A stretch of 64,000 nt of DNA, taken from positions 3,224,001 to 3,288,000 of the forward strand of contig NC_017506.1 of the NCBI RefSeq assembly GCF_000166295.1, written 5' to 3'. The notes beneath the pieces were generated by a model that was not told where the DNA came from, did no database searches, and saw only the letters and a program-made list of their open reading frames with translations. Every line of letters starts with the position of its first letter. The first letter of the stretch is position 1. Shown here piece by piece: positions 47,903 to 57,187 of the stretch. This DNA comes from Marinobacter adhaerens HP15 (GTDB lineage: Bacteria > Pseudomonadota > Gammaproteobacteria > Pseudomonadales > Oleiphilaceae). The position numbers and the translations under genes were made by a program.

Positions 47903-49135
47903 TTATACATAGAAATCGAGGTCTTCCTGATGTTTCAGGAGGTCCCGCATGACATAGGGGTCTTCACCGAAGAAATACACCAGCCCCCAGTGGGTACCGA
48001 AAGCGGTACGCTTGGTGACCGTTTCTTCAAGCGGCGCAGTCAGCTCGTGAGACTCGAAATACTCGTGATTTTCGGTCTCCTCCGGAATTTCCAGCTTGCT
48101 GACAACCCGGCGGCGCGGATACACACCGAAACAACCGGCGTAACCCTTCGCATCCACCACTTCCTTCGGGAAGAAGGCCTTGATTTCCTCTTCCGTGGTC
48201 TTCGGGTCAAAGGCCAGGATCATGCCCTGATACGCGTTGAAACCATAGGCACGCTCAAGCAGCTCGAATACCTTGAAGCCCGGTGGACGATAGGCCACCT
48301 CGCCAAAGTACATGGTCCGGTCGCTGGTCACGAAGTACTCCGGGTGGATAAACCCGAATTCGATATCGAAGGTCTTGATCAGCTTCTCGATTTCGCCGCG
48401 AATCTGGTCGCGATACTTCTCCAGGTCCGGTGTTGCGGGCACAAATACCGAATAGCCCAGCGTCACGTACTCGGAAATGTTCAGGAAAGCGATCTTGCCG
48501 TTGTGAATCCAGGCCTCGACCGCAAACTCCCAGCCATCCAGGTGCGACTCCATCAAAACCGGGAATTCTTCTTCCGGGATGGTATCGACTTCATCCGGCG
48601 TACGGATCACCCGGTGGCCAAGGCAGCCGGCCTTATCAAAGGCCTTGAGGTGAATCGGATCGTTGGGGTCACCATCCAGTTTCAGCAGAGTCTGATTAAC
48701 CCGCTTGAGGAACCGGATAACATCACCCTTGTCGTGCGCTTCCTCGAAGATACCCACCCGGATACCACCGAGCTGGGCACGGCGTTTCATCAGGGCCTTG
48801 TCACGCAGCAGCATGGCCTGACCGAACAGACGAGGCTTGTCCATCAACACTGAGTTAATGGCACCTGCCCACTCCACAGTCTCCTCAAACAACGGGATGG
48901 CAACGTCTACGCCCATCTCCTTGAGGGTCTGCGCAATTTCTACCGAACGGTCATTCAGGCGCTCAAAATTCCAGGGCACGTAGGGAATGTCATGCTCTTC
49001 GCAATAGGCTTCGGCCCAGTCCGGTGCCACGACAACATACCGACGATCAAATTTGTCGGCCGCTTCAACCGCATTCAGGCTCCAGCCCAGTAATGCAATA
49101 TACCCTTTCTCAGGATTGTACTTTTGCTCACTCAC
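47903..49135 (-). CDS. ATP-grasp carboxylate ligase-like protein
   Basis: The 410-aa product has an N-terminal Rossmann-like pre-ATP-grasp domain (IALLGWSLNAVEAADKFD), an ATP-grasp core (about residues 110-320: LLRDKALMKRRAQLGGIRVG, VLMESHLDGWEFAVEAWI, GFIHPEYFVTSDRTMYFGEV) and a C-terminal domain. The E-V-A end of that last strand resembles the Mg-binding Glu/Asn segment. Such enzymes join a carboxylate to an amine or thiol with ATP; the substrate is unknown. It is first in a same-strand cluster, 28 nt before the papain-like gene. Confidence 0.85.
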   Translation of the reverse strand: MSEQKYNPEKGYIALLGWSLNAVEAADKFDRRYVVVAPDWAEAYCEEHDIPYVPWNFERLNDRSVEIAQTLKEMGVDVAIPLFEETVEWAGAINSVLMDKPRLFGQAMLLRDKALMKRRAQLGGIRVGIFEEAHDKGDVIRFLKRVNQTLLKLDGDPNDPIHLKAFDKAGCLGHRVIRTPDEVDTIPEEEFPVLMESHLDGWEFAVEAWIHNGKIAFLNISEYVTLGYSVFVPATPDLEKYRDQIRGEIEKLIKTFDIEFGFIHPEYFVTSDRTMYFGEVAYRPPGFKVFELLERAYGFNAYQGMILAFDPKTTEEEIKAFFPKEVVDAKGYAGCFGVYPRRRVVSKLEIPEETENHEYFESHELTAPLEETVTKRTAFGTHWGLVYFFGEDPYVMRDLLKHQEDLDFYV

Positions 49136-49291
49136 AGGCTCTCTCCTTTCATAAGGGTTGACTTATAACCCTACGCATTAGCTGTGAAATCGCAAATTTC
49201 ACCCCCATTTGAAACGCAAAAAGCACTACAACAGCCGGGAGTGAATCCAGCAATCGCAGTGCCTTAGGCTTTCTTAGATCGATTGGGAATA

Positions 49292-50773
49292 TCAGCCCAG
49301 TTTCAGGGTCGACAGGGTCCTCTCGCGAACTTTGGTAAGCAGTGCTTCGTCCTCTACCAGGGACTGGCCATAGGACGGAACAAGCTCTTTCATCCGTTCC
49401 TGCCACTCCGGCGTCTTGATCTTCTCCGGGAAACAACGCTCGATCACGTTGATCATGGCATTGGCTGCGGTGGAGGCTCCGGGCGAAGCACCCAGCAGCG
49501 CCGCCAGCGTTCCATCTTTTGCCGCCACAATTTCGGTGCCGAACTCAAGCTTGCCACCGCCACCATCGACCTGCTTGATGATCTGAACGCGCTGGCCGGC
49601 CATGCGCAGTTGCCAATCATCCTCCATGGCGTCCGGGAAGAAGTTGCGCAACGATGCCACCCGGTCACCGTGGGACTGGAACACTTCACCGATCAGGTAG
49701 CGTGTCAGGTCCATGTTGCTCTTGCTCACCGAGAGCATGGGCTTCAGGTTGGTGGGCTTCACCGAACCAATCAGATCAAAGATAGAGCCCTGCTTCAGGA
49801 AGCGGGTGGTGAAACCGGCGAAGGGGCCGAACAGAAGGGCCGGCTCGCCATTAATGATGCGGGTATCGAGGTGCGGTACCGACATGGGCGGTGCCCCGAT
49901 CGGCGCCTTGCCGTATACCTTGGAGTTATGCTGCTTGACGATGTCGGGCTTGCCACACACCAGCCACTGACCGCTCACCGGGAAGCCACCGTAGCCACGT
50001 GCTTCGTCGATACCGGATTTCTGCAGCAGCGGCAACGCGCCACCGCCGGCGCCGAGGAACACGAAGCCGGTCTCGAGCTTGGTCAGCTCGCCGGTCTTCT
50101 GGTTCTTGACGCGGATCTTCCAACGGCCGTTGTCCCGCTGGTCGATGTAGTGCACCGGTGAGCTGAGCATCAGCTCGAAATTCGGCTGGGTTTCCAGCCA
50201 GCTCACCATGCTGCGGGTAAGCGAGCCGAAATCCACATCGGAACCGTGCTTGATCCGGGTCGCGGCAACCCGCTGCATGGGGTCCCGGTTATTGACGATC
50301 AGCGGCATCCATTCCTCGAGATCCTTCGGGGACTCGGTGTATTCCATGTCGCGGAACAGGTGATGGGCACTCAGGCGTTCATAACGACGCTTGAGGAAGG
50401 CCACATCCTTCTCGCCCCAGACAAAGCTCTGATGCGGTGTGCGGTTAATAAAGCTGGAGGGTTCGGGCAGGATGCCCTGCTCCACAAGGTAGGACCACAG
50501 CTGCAGTGACACCTCGAACTGGGCGTTGATCTGCAGGGCCCGATCGATGGTGACATCGCCATCACCGGTCTCGGGAGTGTAGTTAAGCTCACAGTACCCG
50601 GCATGCCCGGTACCTGCGTTGTTCCATCCGTCTGTGCTCTCATGGGCAACGTGGTCGAGACGCTCCACCATGACGATGTCCAGGGACGGATCAAGCTGCC
50701 TGAGCATCATGCCGAGAGTGGCGCTCATGACGCCACCGCCGACCAGCACTACGTCTGCCTGTCTAACGGCCAT
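49292..50773 (-). CDS. mqo: Malate:quinone oxidoreductase
   Basis: Membrane-associated FAD enzyme of the TCA cycle that passes electrons from malate to quinone. The 493-aa product has the N-terminal FAD motif VVLVGGGVMSATLG. It continues with the family segments HESTDGWNNAGTGHAGYCEL, INRTPHQSFVWG, GFPVSGQWLVC and GASPGASTAANAMINV. Length is standard. It lies 156 nt upstream of the ATP-grasp cluster and is divergent from nhaD. Confidence 0.97.
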   Translation of the reverse strand: MAVRQADVVLVGGGVMSATLGMMLRQLDPSLDIVMVERLDHVAHESTDGWNNAGTGHAGYCELNYTPETGDGDVTIDRALQINAQFEVSLQLWSYLVEQGILPEPSSFINRTPHQSFVWGEKDVAFLKRRYERLSAHHLFRDMEYTESPKDLEEWMPLIVNNRDPMQRVAATRIKHGSDVDFGSLTRSMVSWLETQPNFELMLSSPVHYIDQRDNGRWKIRVKNQKTGELTKLETGFVFLGAGGGALPLLQKSGIDEARGYGGFPVSGQWLVCGKPDIVKQHNSKVYGKAPIGAPPMSVPHLDTRIINGEPALLFGPFAGFTTRFLKQGSIFDLIGSVKPTNLKPMLSVSKSNMDLTRYLIGEVFQSHGDRVASLRNFFPDAMEDDWQLRMAGQRVQIIKQVDGGGGKLEFGTEIVAAKDGTLAALLGASPGASTAANAMINVIERCFPEKIKTPEWQERMKELVPSYGQSLVEDEALLTKVRERTLSTLKLG

Positions 50774-51097
50774 TGGTTTTCACCCTAGCTAGTGTTGAGC
50801 CTTTTTGCCCTCTCACGATCAGCAAGAGAGCCTGTCGGAAGCCGGTCGGGCGCGAGGTAAACGGCGCCGCCGTCTGCTTCCGGTCTGAATGTGCGCGCAA
50901 TTATCCCGATTTTTGCCGGGAGAATAAATTGCGATTGTCAATCGTTGCGTCTTTCTTCGGCATCTATTTGCTTCAGGGGCCGATACGTGCACTTACGAAC
51001 AGTGGTTTGCTACGGGTCAAAGGTCTAAAATCCGCCCGCGTGATCTGTCTGGCCGGCTCAGGCCTCCACTTTGACAAACCAGGACGGGATTTCCCCA
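50774..51097. other. Divergent intergenic region between mqo and nhaD
   Basis: A 324-nt stretch with no convincing gene. It should hold the promoters of mqo and nhaD. A 13-bp palindrome CGATTGTCAATCG (50932-50944) contains a TTGACA-like hexamer on the minus strand, but no well-spaced -10 was found. Confidence 0.5.
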
Positions 51098-52348
51098 ATG
51101 TCTGCCCTTGATGCGTTTCTGATTATTCTCGCGGTTCTGGCGCTGCTAGGCGTCATATTTGAAGAGGTCATCCACATCAACAAGGCCAAGGTAACGCTGT
51201 TCTTTGGCACCATGAGCTGGATGCTGCTGTTCCTGTTCAGTGATAACGCTGGTGAAACGTCTGCCATTTCCGATGGTCTGTCCGAGAGCATCGCCGAAAT
51301 CGCCGGGCTGTGGCTGTTTCTGGTCGCAGCCATGACGTTTGTCGCCTACCTGAACAAGAAGGGTATGATCGAAAACGTGATTTACCTGATCATGCCGAAG
51401 CAGGTAAGCGAGCGACGGCTACTGTTCCTGACCGGTCTTTTTTGTTTCATTTTCTCCTCTTTAGCAGACAATATCACCGCCACTTTAGTCTCATGCTCGC
51501 TGATTCTGTCTCTGGATCTGGAGCTGAAAAAACGTATCCAGTTCGTCACGCTGGTTGTGTTTGCGGTCAACTCGGGAGGCGTTTCCCTGATCACCGGCGA
51601 CGTCACTACGTTGATGATTTTCCTGGCGGAAAAGGTTGAAATACTGACCCTTCTGACCCTGGCCATTCCGGCCTCGATCACCGTTTTCATCCTTGCGGTT
51701 TTCCTGTCTCGAGGGCTCACAGGAACCGTGACCCTGCGCTCCAACAATACCCCTGTGCGACGGGTGGACGCGATCATCAGCGGGCTGTTTTTGTTAACAA
51801 TCCTGAGCACCATTGCCGGGAATGCCCTGTTCGGGATTCCACCGGTACTGACCTTTCTGTTCGGCCTGTCCATCATGTTCCTGGTGTCTCGATTCATGAG
51901 TGACGACTCCGATCTGGACCCGATTCTCGAGTACATCCGCATCATCGAGTTTGAAACGCTGCTGTTCTTTCTCGGCATCCTTCTGCTGGTGGGCATGCTC
52001 AAGGAGATCCATGCGCTGGATTCGCTGGTGGCGATTTACGACATCCTGCCGCCGCTGTACGCCAATTACCTGATGGGCATCTTCTCGGCCGTTATCGATA
52101 ACGTGCCTCTGACGGCGGCCCTGCTGAAGGCCGGCATCGACATGAGCCCCGGCGAGTGGATGGGCCTGACCTATGCCGTGGGTGTGGGTGGATCGCTCCT
52201 GGTGATTGGCTCAGCCGCCGGTATAGTGGCAATGAGCAAGATTCCGGGGCTGACCTTTGCCGCCTATATGCGGTATCTTGCACACCTTCTGGCGGCCTAT
52301 ACCCTGGGCTACGCCGGTGTCTACATGCTCGGGCGTTTCATCAACTGA
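51098..52348 (+). CDS. nhaD: Na+/H+ antiporter NhaD
   Basis: Exports Na+ (and Li+) in exchange for protons, typical of marine and alkaliphilic bacteria. The ATG at 51098 with GGGA 8 nt upstream gives 416 aa; an upstream TTG (51071) would add 9 polar residues. The protein has about 12 membrane segments, and the conserved SSLADNITATLVSCSLIL and SGGVSLITGDVTTLMI motifs carry polar/acidic residues expected for ion translocation. A later SAVIDNVPLTAALL repeats the D-N pattern. The exchanger gene follows after 9 nt. Confidence 0.92.
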   Translation: MSALDAFLIILAVLALLGVIFEEVIHINKAKVTLFFGTMSWMLLFLFSDNAGETSAISDGLSESIAEIAGLWLFLVAAMTFVAYLNKKGMIENVIYLIMPKQVSERRLLFLTGLFCFIFSSLADNITATLVSCSLILSLDLELKKRIQFVTLVVFAVNSGGVSLITGDVTTLMIFLAEKVEILTLLTLAIPASITVFILAVFLSRGLTGTVTLRSNNTPVRRVDAIISGLFLLTILSTIAGNALFGIPPVLTFLFGLSIMFLVSRFMSDDSDLDPILEYIRIIEFETLLFFLGILLLVGMLKEIHALDSLVAIYDILPPLYANYLMGIFSAVIDNVPLTAALLKAGIDMSPGEWMGLTYAVGVGGSLLVIGSAAGIVAMSKIPGLTFAAYMRYLAHLLAAYTLGYAGVYMLGRFIN

Positions 52349-52357
52349 GGTCTATCT

Positions 52358-53341
52358 ATGCTAATGGCATTTGGCGCAATCATCGCCGGCCTGATCCTGC
52401 TGGTCTGGAGTGCCGATAAATTTGTGGAGGGCGCCGCGGCGACCGCCAAACATCTTGGCATGCCCACCCTGCTGATCGGCATGGTGATTATCGGTTTCGG
52501 CACCTCGGCACCGGAACTCGCCGTCTCAGCCATGGCTGCGTCTGATGGCAACCCTGGCCTGGCCCTGGGTAACGGCTATGGCTCCAACATTACCAACATT
52601 GCGCTTATTGTCGGCCTGACAGCCATCATCGCGCCCATCGCAGTGCACTCCCAGGTGATCCGCAAGGAGCTGCCACTGCTGATCGTACTCACCCTCATTG
52701 CCGGCGCCCAGCTGATCGACGGGCAACTCTCACGCATGGATGGCTGGGTGTTGCTGGCGGTATTTGCTGTGGTTATGGGATGGTCAATCTACCAGGGCCT
52801 GAAAGGCAAGGCGGACCCTCTGGCCGGTGATGCCGACGCCGAGATCATTGCGCACCCCATGCCCCTGAAAACCGCCGTGATCTGGCTGGTAATTGGCCTG
52901 GTACTGCTGATCGTCAGCTCCCGGATGCTGGTCTGGGGTGCCGTCACGATTGCCCAGAGCCTTGGAGTCAGCGATCTGGTGATCGGTCTCACCATCGTTG
53001 CCATCGGCACTTCCCTGCCCGAACTCGCCTCGGCTCTGGCCGCGGTCAAAAAGAACGAACACGACCTGATCCTGGGCAATATTCTGGGGTCGGGCATTTT
53101 CAACACCCTCGCCGTGGTGGGTCTCGCGGCTGTTATCGAACCCCTCGCGGTGGACCCGGAAGTGCTCTACCGTGACTGGACGCTGATGCTGGCGCTCACG
53201 GTGGGTCTGTTCCTGATGGGTTACGGGCTTACCGGATGGCGAAAACTGGTGAGCCGTGTGGATGGTGGCATCCTGGTGCTGGTGTACGTGGCCTATACCG
53301 GCTATCTGCTCTCCACGGTGGTGGCTGCCGGTACGGCCTGA
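52358..53341 (+). CDS. Ca2+/Na+ exchanger family protein (YrbG-like)
   Basis: The 327-aa product is an inverted-repeat CaCA antiporter with about ten membrane segments. The alpha-1 motif (IIGFGTSAPELAVSAMAA, then GNGYGSNITNIALIVG) and alpha-2 motif (AIGTSLPELASALAA, then LGNILGSGIFNTLAVVG) carry the ion-binding Glu/Asn/Ser residues. A hydrophilic loop (about residues 148-168) separates the halves. It forms an operon with nhaD, so both likely serve cation homeostasis. Confidence 0.93.
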   Translation: MLMAFGAIIAGLILLVWSADKFVEGAAATAKHLGMPTLLIGMVIIGFGTSAPELAVSAMAASDGNPGLALGNGYGSNITNIALIVGLTAIIAPIAVHSQVIRKELPLLIVLTLIAGAQLIDGQLSRMDGWVLLAVFAVVMGWSIYQGLKGKADPLAGDADAEIIAHPMPLKTAVIWLVIGLVLLIVSSRMLVWGAVTIAQSLGVSDLVIGLTIVAIGTSLPELASALAAVKKNEHDLILGNILGSGIFNTLAVVGLAAVIEPLAVDPEVLYRDWTLMLALTVGLFLMGYGLTGWRKLVSRVDGGILVLVYVAYTGYLLSTVVAAGTA

Positions 53342-53366
53342 TCTGCGTGCCGATGTGAGGCCGGTG

Positions 53367-54131
53367 CTAACCGGCTTCACCGTCTCCCAACAGCTCCGTC
53401 AGCCTTCCGCGCACCTCGGTCATGACTTCGTCCAGGTCGGCTTTGGTCTTACCGGCCGTATCCAGCGGTTCTCCTACCCTCACATCCACCGGCTGCCCGA
53501 GGTTGATCTGCCAGGTGCGGGCCGGTAAAACACGGTGAATACCCCGCACGGCCACCGGCACGATCACCGCCTCAGTATCCAGCGCCAGGTGAAAACAGCC
53601 TTTCTTGAAAGGCAGAAGTTTTCCGTCCGGCGAGCGGGTTCCCTCGGGCGCGGCCCAGAGCACGATTCCACTTTCCATCATCGCCCGCGCCTTCTCCAGA
53701 TCCCTGACTGCACGTTGCCGATTGGAGCGGTCTACTGAGGGGAATTCCGCTGCACGCATGGCCTGCCCCAGCAGCGGGATACTGAACAGCTCCTTTTTTG
53801 CCAGCATGCGGATCGATCCCGGCAACGATACGAAGGTGACCGGAATATCATAGTGGCTGGCATGGGTGCACATGATGATGTACCGGCGCCCGTCGCCGAA
53901 ATCAGGCACTTGCCCGCGCACGGTGAGGCTGGCACGAACCAGTCGTAACAGCGAGGCCGACCACTCGCGGCAGTATTTGTCGACGATGGGCCGGTTCAAC
54001 CTCCCGAACAGCGCCCTTAGCAAAACCAACAGGGAAAAGAGTGCTGTCAATCCGACACTGCCCAGAACCACACCCGCCCGCCGAAGAAGCGTTGCTGACT
54101 CCGTTAGCGGATTCATCTTCAATCGAATCAT
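53367..54131 (-). CDS. 1-acyl-sn-glycerol-3-phosphate acyltransferase (PlsC family)
   Basis: Transfers a second acyl chain to lysophosphatidate in phospholipid synthesis. The 254-aa product has an N-terminal hydrophobic segment (VVLGSVGLTALFSLLVLLRA), the catalytic HxxxxD motif (THASHYDIPVTF), the FPSVDR motif, the substrate EGTRSPDG motif and the VPVAVRGI strand. The genome may encode other PlsC homologues, so a housekeeping or specialised role cannot be told apart here. Confidence 0.92.
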   Translation of the reverse strand: MIRLKMNPLTESATLLRRAGVVLGSVGLTALFSLLVLLRALFGRLNRPIVDKYCREWSASLLRLVRASLTVRGQVPDFGDGRRYIIMCTHASHYDIPVTFVSLPGSIRMLAKKELFSIPLLGQAMRAAEFPSVDRSNRQRAVRDLEKARAMMESGIVLWAAPEGTRSPDGKLLPFKKGCFHLALDTEAVIVPVAVRGIHRVLPARTWQINLGQPVDVRVGEPLDTAGKTKADLDEVMTEVRGRLTELLGDGEAG

Positions 54132-54345
54132 CTCAGCTACCCTTCTCTGTTTCCCGGGTTCGTTCGCGGCCTCGTTGCTGCGCGTTCAATAGGGGGCGAA
54201 TTATAGCGACTGAAAAACCCGTTGAATAACACACAAAAGTATTGATTAATTTTTAACCATTACCTATAAGGTATAAGGATATAACCTCGAAGAATTGGAA
54301 GAGCAGTCCCACCGTCCGACGACAACCCTAAGAAGGAGACGGATA

Positions 54346-55572
54346 ATGAAGCAGGAACCAGCGCTGATGCGCGGCCCGAATGACCCGGGCCTTCAGAACC
54401 CCTCCCGCCGCACCCTGCTACTTGGCAGTGCCGGCGCCATGGCCGCGGTAAGCGTGCTGGGATTTACGCCCCTTGCCAAAGCCGATGAACCAAAATCACT
54501 CCCGGATTACGCCGCCTGGAAAGAACGCAACGCCCTGATTGTTCACAGCGCAAACACGATGGAAACCCAACGGGGGGCCATCGGCAATGGCGTTATTACC
54601 TCAAGTGACCGCTTGTTCGTTCGTAATAACCTGCCCGCGCCACCAGCCTCGGTAACCGATAACCCGGATGCCTGGGAGGTGCGGATTGAGGGCGTGAAAA
54701 ATCCCCGAACCCTGACGGTCGGCGACCTGAAACAGATGGGGGTTACCACCGTTGCCTCCGTATTACAGTGTTCCGGTAACGGTCGCGCCTTCTTCCCCCA
54801 TGGCGCGAGTGGTACCCAATGGTCTGTTGGCGCTGCGGGCTGCATCATGTGGACCGGTGTACCGCTGAAAGATGTTGTGGAGGCTCTTGGCGGCCCTGTT
54901 GACGGTACCCGGTACATCACCAGCACCGGCGGCGAGACACTTCCCGACGGCCTGGACCCGAAAACGATTATCGTGGAACGTTCCGTTCCCACCCGTGCCA
55001 TGGAAACCGCATTGCTGGCCTGGGAAATGAATGACGAGCCTCTGACCCACACTCACGGTGGCCCGCTAAGAATGGTTGTGCCGGGTTACTACGGCGTGAA
55101 CAACGTGAAGTACGTCAAGAACGTTGCCTTCACCGAAAACCAGACGGACGCCAAGATCCAGGCTTCAGGCTACCGGGTTCGTGATGTCGGCGTGAAAGGC
55201 GCCCCGGATCAGCCTTCCATGTGGGAAATGAACGTCAAATCCTGGGTAACATCGCCTCTGGAAAGCGGTCAGAGCGGTCGCAATATGATCTATGGCGTCG
55301 CTTTCGGTGGCACTGTTCCGCTCGAAAAAGTCGACGTTTCAGTGGATGGTGGTAAAACCTGGAAACAGGCTCGTTTCCTGGGACCGGACCTTGGTCCCTA
55401 TGCCTGGAGGCCGTTTGTCCTGGCAGCGGATCTAGCGGCCGGAGAGCACCGGATTGTCAGCCGGGCGACCGACGTGCAGGGCAACACCCAGCCTGAGGGT
55501 CGGATCGAGAACGAACGTGGCTACGGTCACAATGGCTGGAGCGACCACGGAGTCACGGTTGCCATCAGTTGA
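54346..55572 (+). CDS. sorA: Sulfite dehydrogenase molybdopterin subunit (SorA/SoxC-like)
   Basis: Periplasmic Mo enzyme that oxidises sulfite to sulfate. The ATG at 54346 behind AAGGAG gives 408 aa, close to SorA length. A twin-arginine leader (NPSRRTLLLGSAGAMAAVSV) predicts Tat export. Cys142 in ASVLQCSGNGRAFF is the expected Mo ligand, with HGGPLRMVVPGYYG downstream. The C-terminal Mo-co dimerisation domain (VDVSVDGGKTWKQARF) is present. A cytochrome c gene follows after 58 nt as in SorAB. Other sulfite-oxidase-family substrates are possible. Confidence 0.85.
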   Translation: MKQEPALMRGPNDPGLQNPSRRTLLLGSAGAMAAVSVLGFTPLAKADEPKSLPDYAAWKERNALIVHSANTMETQRGAIGNGVITSSDRLFVRNNLPAPPASVTDNPDAWEVRIEGVKNPRTLTVGDLKQMGVTTVASVLQCSGNGRAFFPHGASGTQWSVGAAGCIMWTGVPLKDVVEALGGPVDGTRYITSTGGETLPDGLDPKTIIVERSVPTRAMETALLAWEMNDEPLTHTHGGPLRMVVPGYYGVNNVKYVKNVAFTENQTDAKIQASGYRVRDVGVKGAPDQPSMWEMNVKSWVTSPLESGQSGRNMIYGVAFGGTVPLEKVDVSVDGGKTWKQARFLGPDLGPYAWRPFVLAADLAAGEHRIVSRATDVQGNTQPEGRIENERGYGHNGWSDHGVTVAIS

Positions 55573-55630
55573 TCATTGGCGGAGCCGACCCGGGAGTACG
55601 GCGGCTCCGACCTATCCGGAAAGCAATGAT

Positions 55631-55951
55631 ATGAGAAAAACTGCAGTACTGGGCGCCATAGCCCTGATAGGACTGTCGCCCCTGACGATCGCCAGCGACT
55701 TTGACAAAGGGAAACAGGTATTCACTCAGGAGGCACAACCTTCCTGCACCATATGCCATACCCTGGCGGACGCCGGTTCGGCTGGTGCCATCGGCCCGGA
55801 TCTCGATGAACTCAAACCCACGATGGAACAGGTGGTCAATGCCGTAACCAGCGGGGTGGGTGTCATGCCGGCGTTCAACGAGTCGCTGTCTGAGGAACAG
55901 ATAAATGCTGTGGCCCACTACGTGGCGACTGTGACAGGCGGCAATAAATAG
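55631..55951 (+). CDS. sorB: Monohaem cytochrome c, electron acceptor of the sulfite dehydrogenase
   Basis: The ATG at 55631 gives 106 aa with a signal peptide (LGAIALIGLSPLTIAS) and one haem site CTICH; a Met ligand is available in GVMPAFNESLS. Size and position match SorB. An in-frame extension back into sorA was rejected because it would remove the signal peptide. A strong terminator follows directly. Confidence 0.87.
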   Translation: MRKTAVLGAIALIGLSPLTIASDFDKGKQVFTQEAQPSCTICHTLADAGSAGAIGPDLDELKPTMEQVVNAVTSGVGVMPAFNESLSEEQINAVAHYVATVTGGNK

Positions 55952-55955
55952 AATC

Positions 55956-55980
55956 GGGGGCCCTGCGGCCCCCTTTTTTT
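55956..55980 (+). terminator. Rho-independent terminator after sorB
   Basis: GGGGGCC (55956-55962) pairs with GGCCCCC (55967-55973) around CTGC, followed by seven T's. Confidence 0.92.
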
Positions 55981-55984
55981 CGTC

Positions 55985-56410
55985 TCAGGCGTTTTCCTGA
56001 AACACCATGGCAACCGAGTTCAGGCAGTAGCGCTGCCCGGTTGGCGGCGGGCCGTCAGGAAAGACATGGCCGAGATGGCTGTCGCAACGGGGACAGCGGA
56101 TTTCGGTGCGAGTCATGCCAAGACTCGTGTCCTCAATGTAGCGGATATGCTCCGGATCAAAGGGCTGAAAGAAACTCGGCCAGCCGGTTCCCGAGTCAAA
56201 CTTCGAGTCCGAGCTGAACAAAGGCAGATCGCAAAGCCGGCAGTGGTAAACACCAGCTTTTTTGTTATCCAGCAAGGTTCCGCAAAACGGATGCTCGGTG
56301 CCATGGTCGAGCAGTACGCGCCGCTCTTCCGATGTCAGATCCGCAGCTTTCTCCTCAACCTGTGCTTCGTTTAGTGGTGTCAGGTCATAACCTGCAGCGG
56401 AAACTCCCAT
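55985..56410 (-). CDS. msrB: Peptide-methionine (R)-S-oxide reductase
   Basis: Repairs the R form of methionine sulfoxide in proteins. The 141-aa product has the two zinc CxxC pairs (CRLC and CPRC), the [10 protein letters not shown] segment and the catalytic Cys in [10 protein letters not shown]. It follows msrA by 11 nt and is presumably co-transcribed with it. Confidence 0.97.
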   Translation of the reverse strand: MGVSAAGYDLTPLNEAQVEEKAADLTSEERRVLLDHGTEHPFCGTLLDNKKAGVYHCRLCDLPLFSSDSKFDSGTGWPSFFQPFDPEHIRYIEDTSLGMTRTEIRCPRCDSHLGHVFPDGPPPTGQRYCLNSVAMVFQENA

Positions 56411-56421
56411 AGTCTGCCTCC

Positions 56422-57075
56422 TCAGGCGGTGCTGCCTGCGTCGTTGTCTGTAAATTCCGGCTTCAGGCGATCAGGATAACTGTCTACAAGCTTTTCCATT
56501 TTCGGGGCGGCCACGGCCATGATGTATGGCTGGTAGGGATTACGGGCAGCAAAATTCTGGTGGTACTCTTCTGCCGGGTAAAATGCCTCCAGCGGCTCCA
56601 GCGTGGTCACTATCGGATCCGGGTACACTTCGGCCTGATTGAGCTGGTGGATGTAGGCCTCGGCTACCCGCCGCTGTTCGGCAGTCTCGTAGAACACAGC
56701 CGAGCGGTACTGGGTGCCCCGGTCGTTGCCCTGACGGTTCAACTGGGTGGGATCGTGAGCAACCGAGAAGAACACCTTTAGCAGTTCGCCAAAACTGACC
56801 CTGGCAGGGTCATAGTGAACATCCACCACTTCTGCGTGGCCGGTAGTACCTGAGCAGACGGCCTCATAATTGGCAGAGCTGGCGTGACCGCCAGCGTAAC
56901 CGGACTCAACACTGGTTACGCCATCGATGGCCAGGAAAACGGCTTCCACACACCAGAAGCAGCCGCCAGCCAGCACGACACGCTGTTCGCCCTCGGCTGC
57001 CGGCAGGTCCTGTTCAGGATCGGGAAAACGGCTACGTGGTACGTTGAGACCCGGGATACTGCAGGATGTCGTCAT
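56422..57075 (-). CDS. msrA: Peptide-methionine (S)-S-oxide reductase
   Basis: Repairs the S form of methionine sulfoxide, complementing MsrB. The 217-aa product has the catalytic [10 protein letters not shown] motif (about residue 40), [20 protein letters not shown], and the C-terminal [14 protein letters not shown] segment. The N-terminal 30 residues extend beyond the minimal domain, as in E. coli-type MsrA. There is no clear signal peptide, so a cytosolic location is likely. Confidence 0.97.
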   Translation of the reverse strand: MTTSCSIPGLNVPRSRFPDPEQDLPAAEGEQRVVLAGGCFWCVEAVFLAIDGVTSVESGYAGGHASSANYEAVCSGTTGHAEVVDVHYDPARVSFGELLKVFFSVAHDPTQLNRQGNDRGTQYRSAVFYETAEQRRVAEAYIHQLNQAEVYPDPIVTTLEPLEAFYPAEEYHQNFAARNPYQPYIMAVAAPKMEKLVDSYPDRLKPEFTDNDAGSTA

Positions 57076-57187
57076 GGTAACCTCTGCGTTCGAATTATCT
57101 GCGTTTAACCGCTCGATTGTGGCTGGAAACCTGCTGATTTGCCAACCCGTGTGCCGGCTCAGGAAGAAAGGATTATATGTACGTTGA

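Noticed and set aside
49149..49436. 95-codon minus-strand frame at the 3' end of mqo
   Set aside because: Mostly overlaps mqo in another frame; no Shine-Dalgarno and no recognisable protein features.
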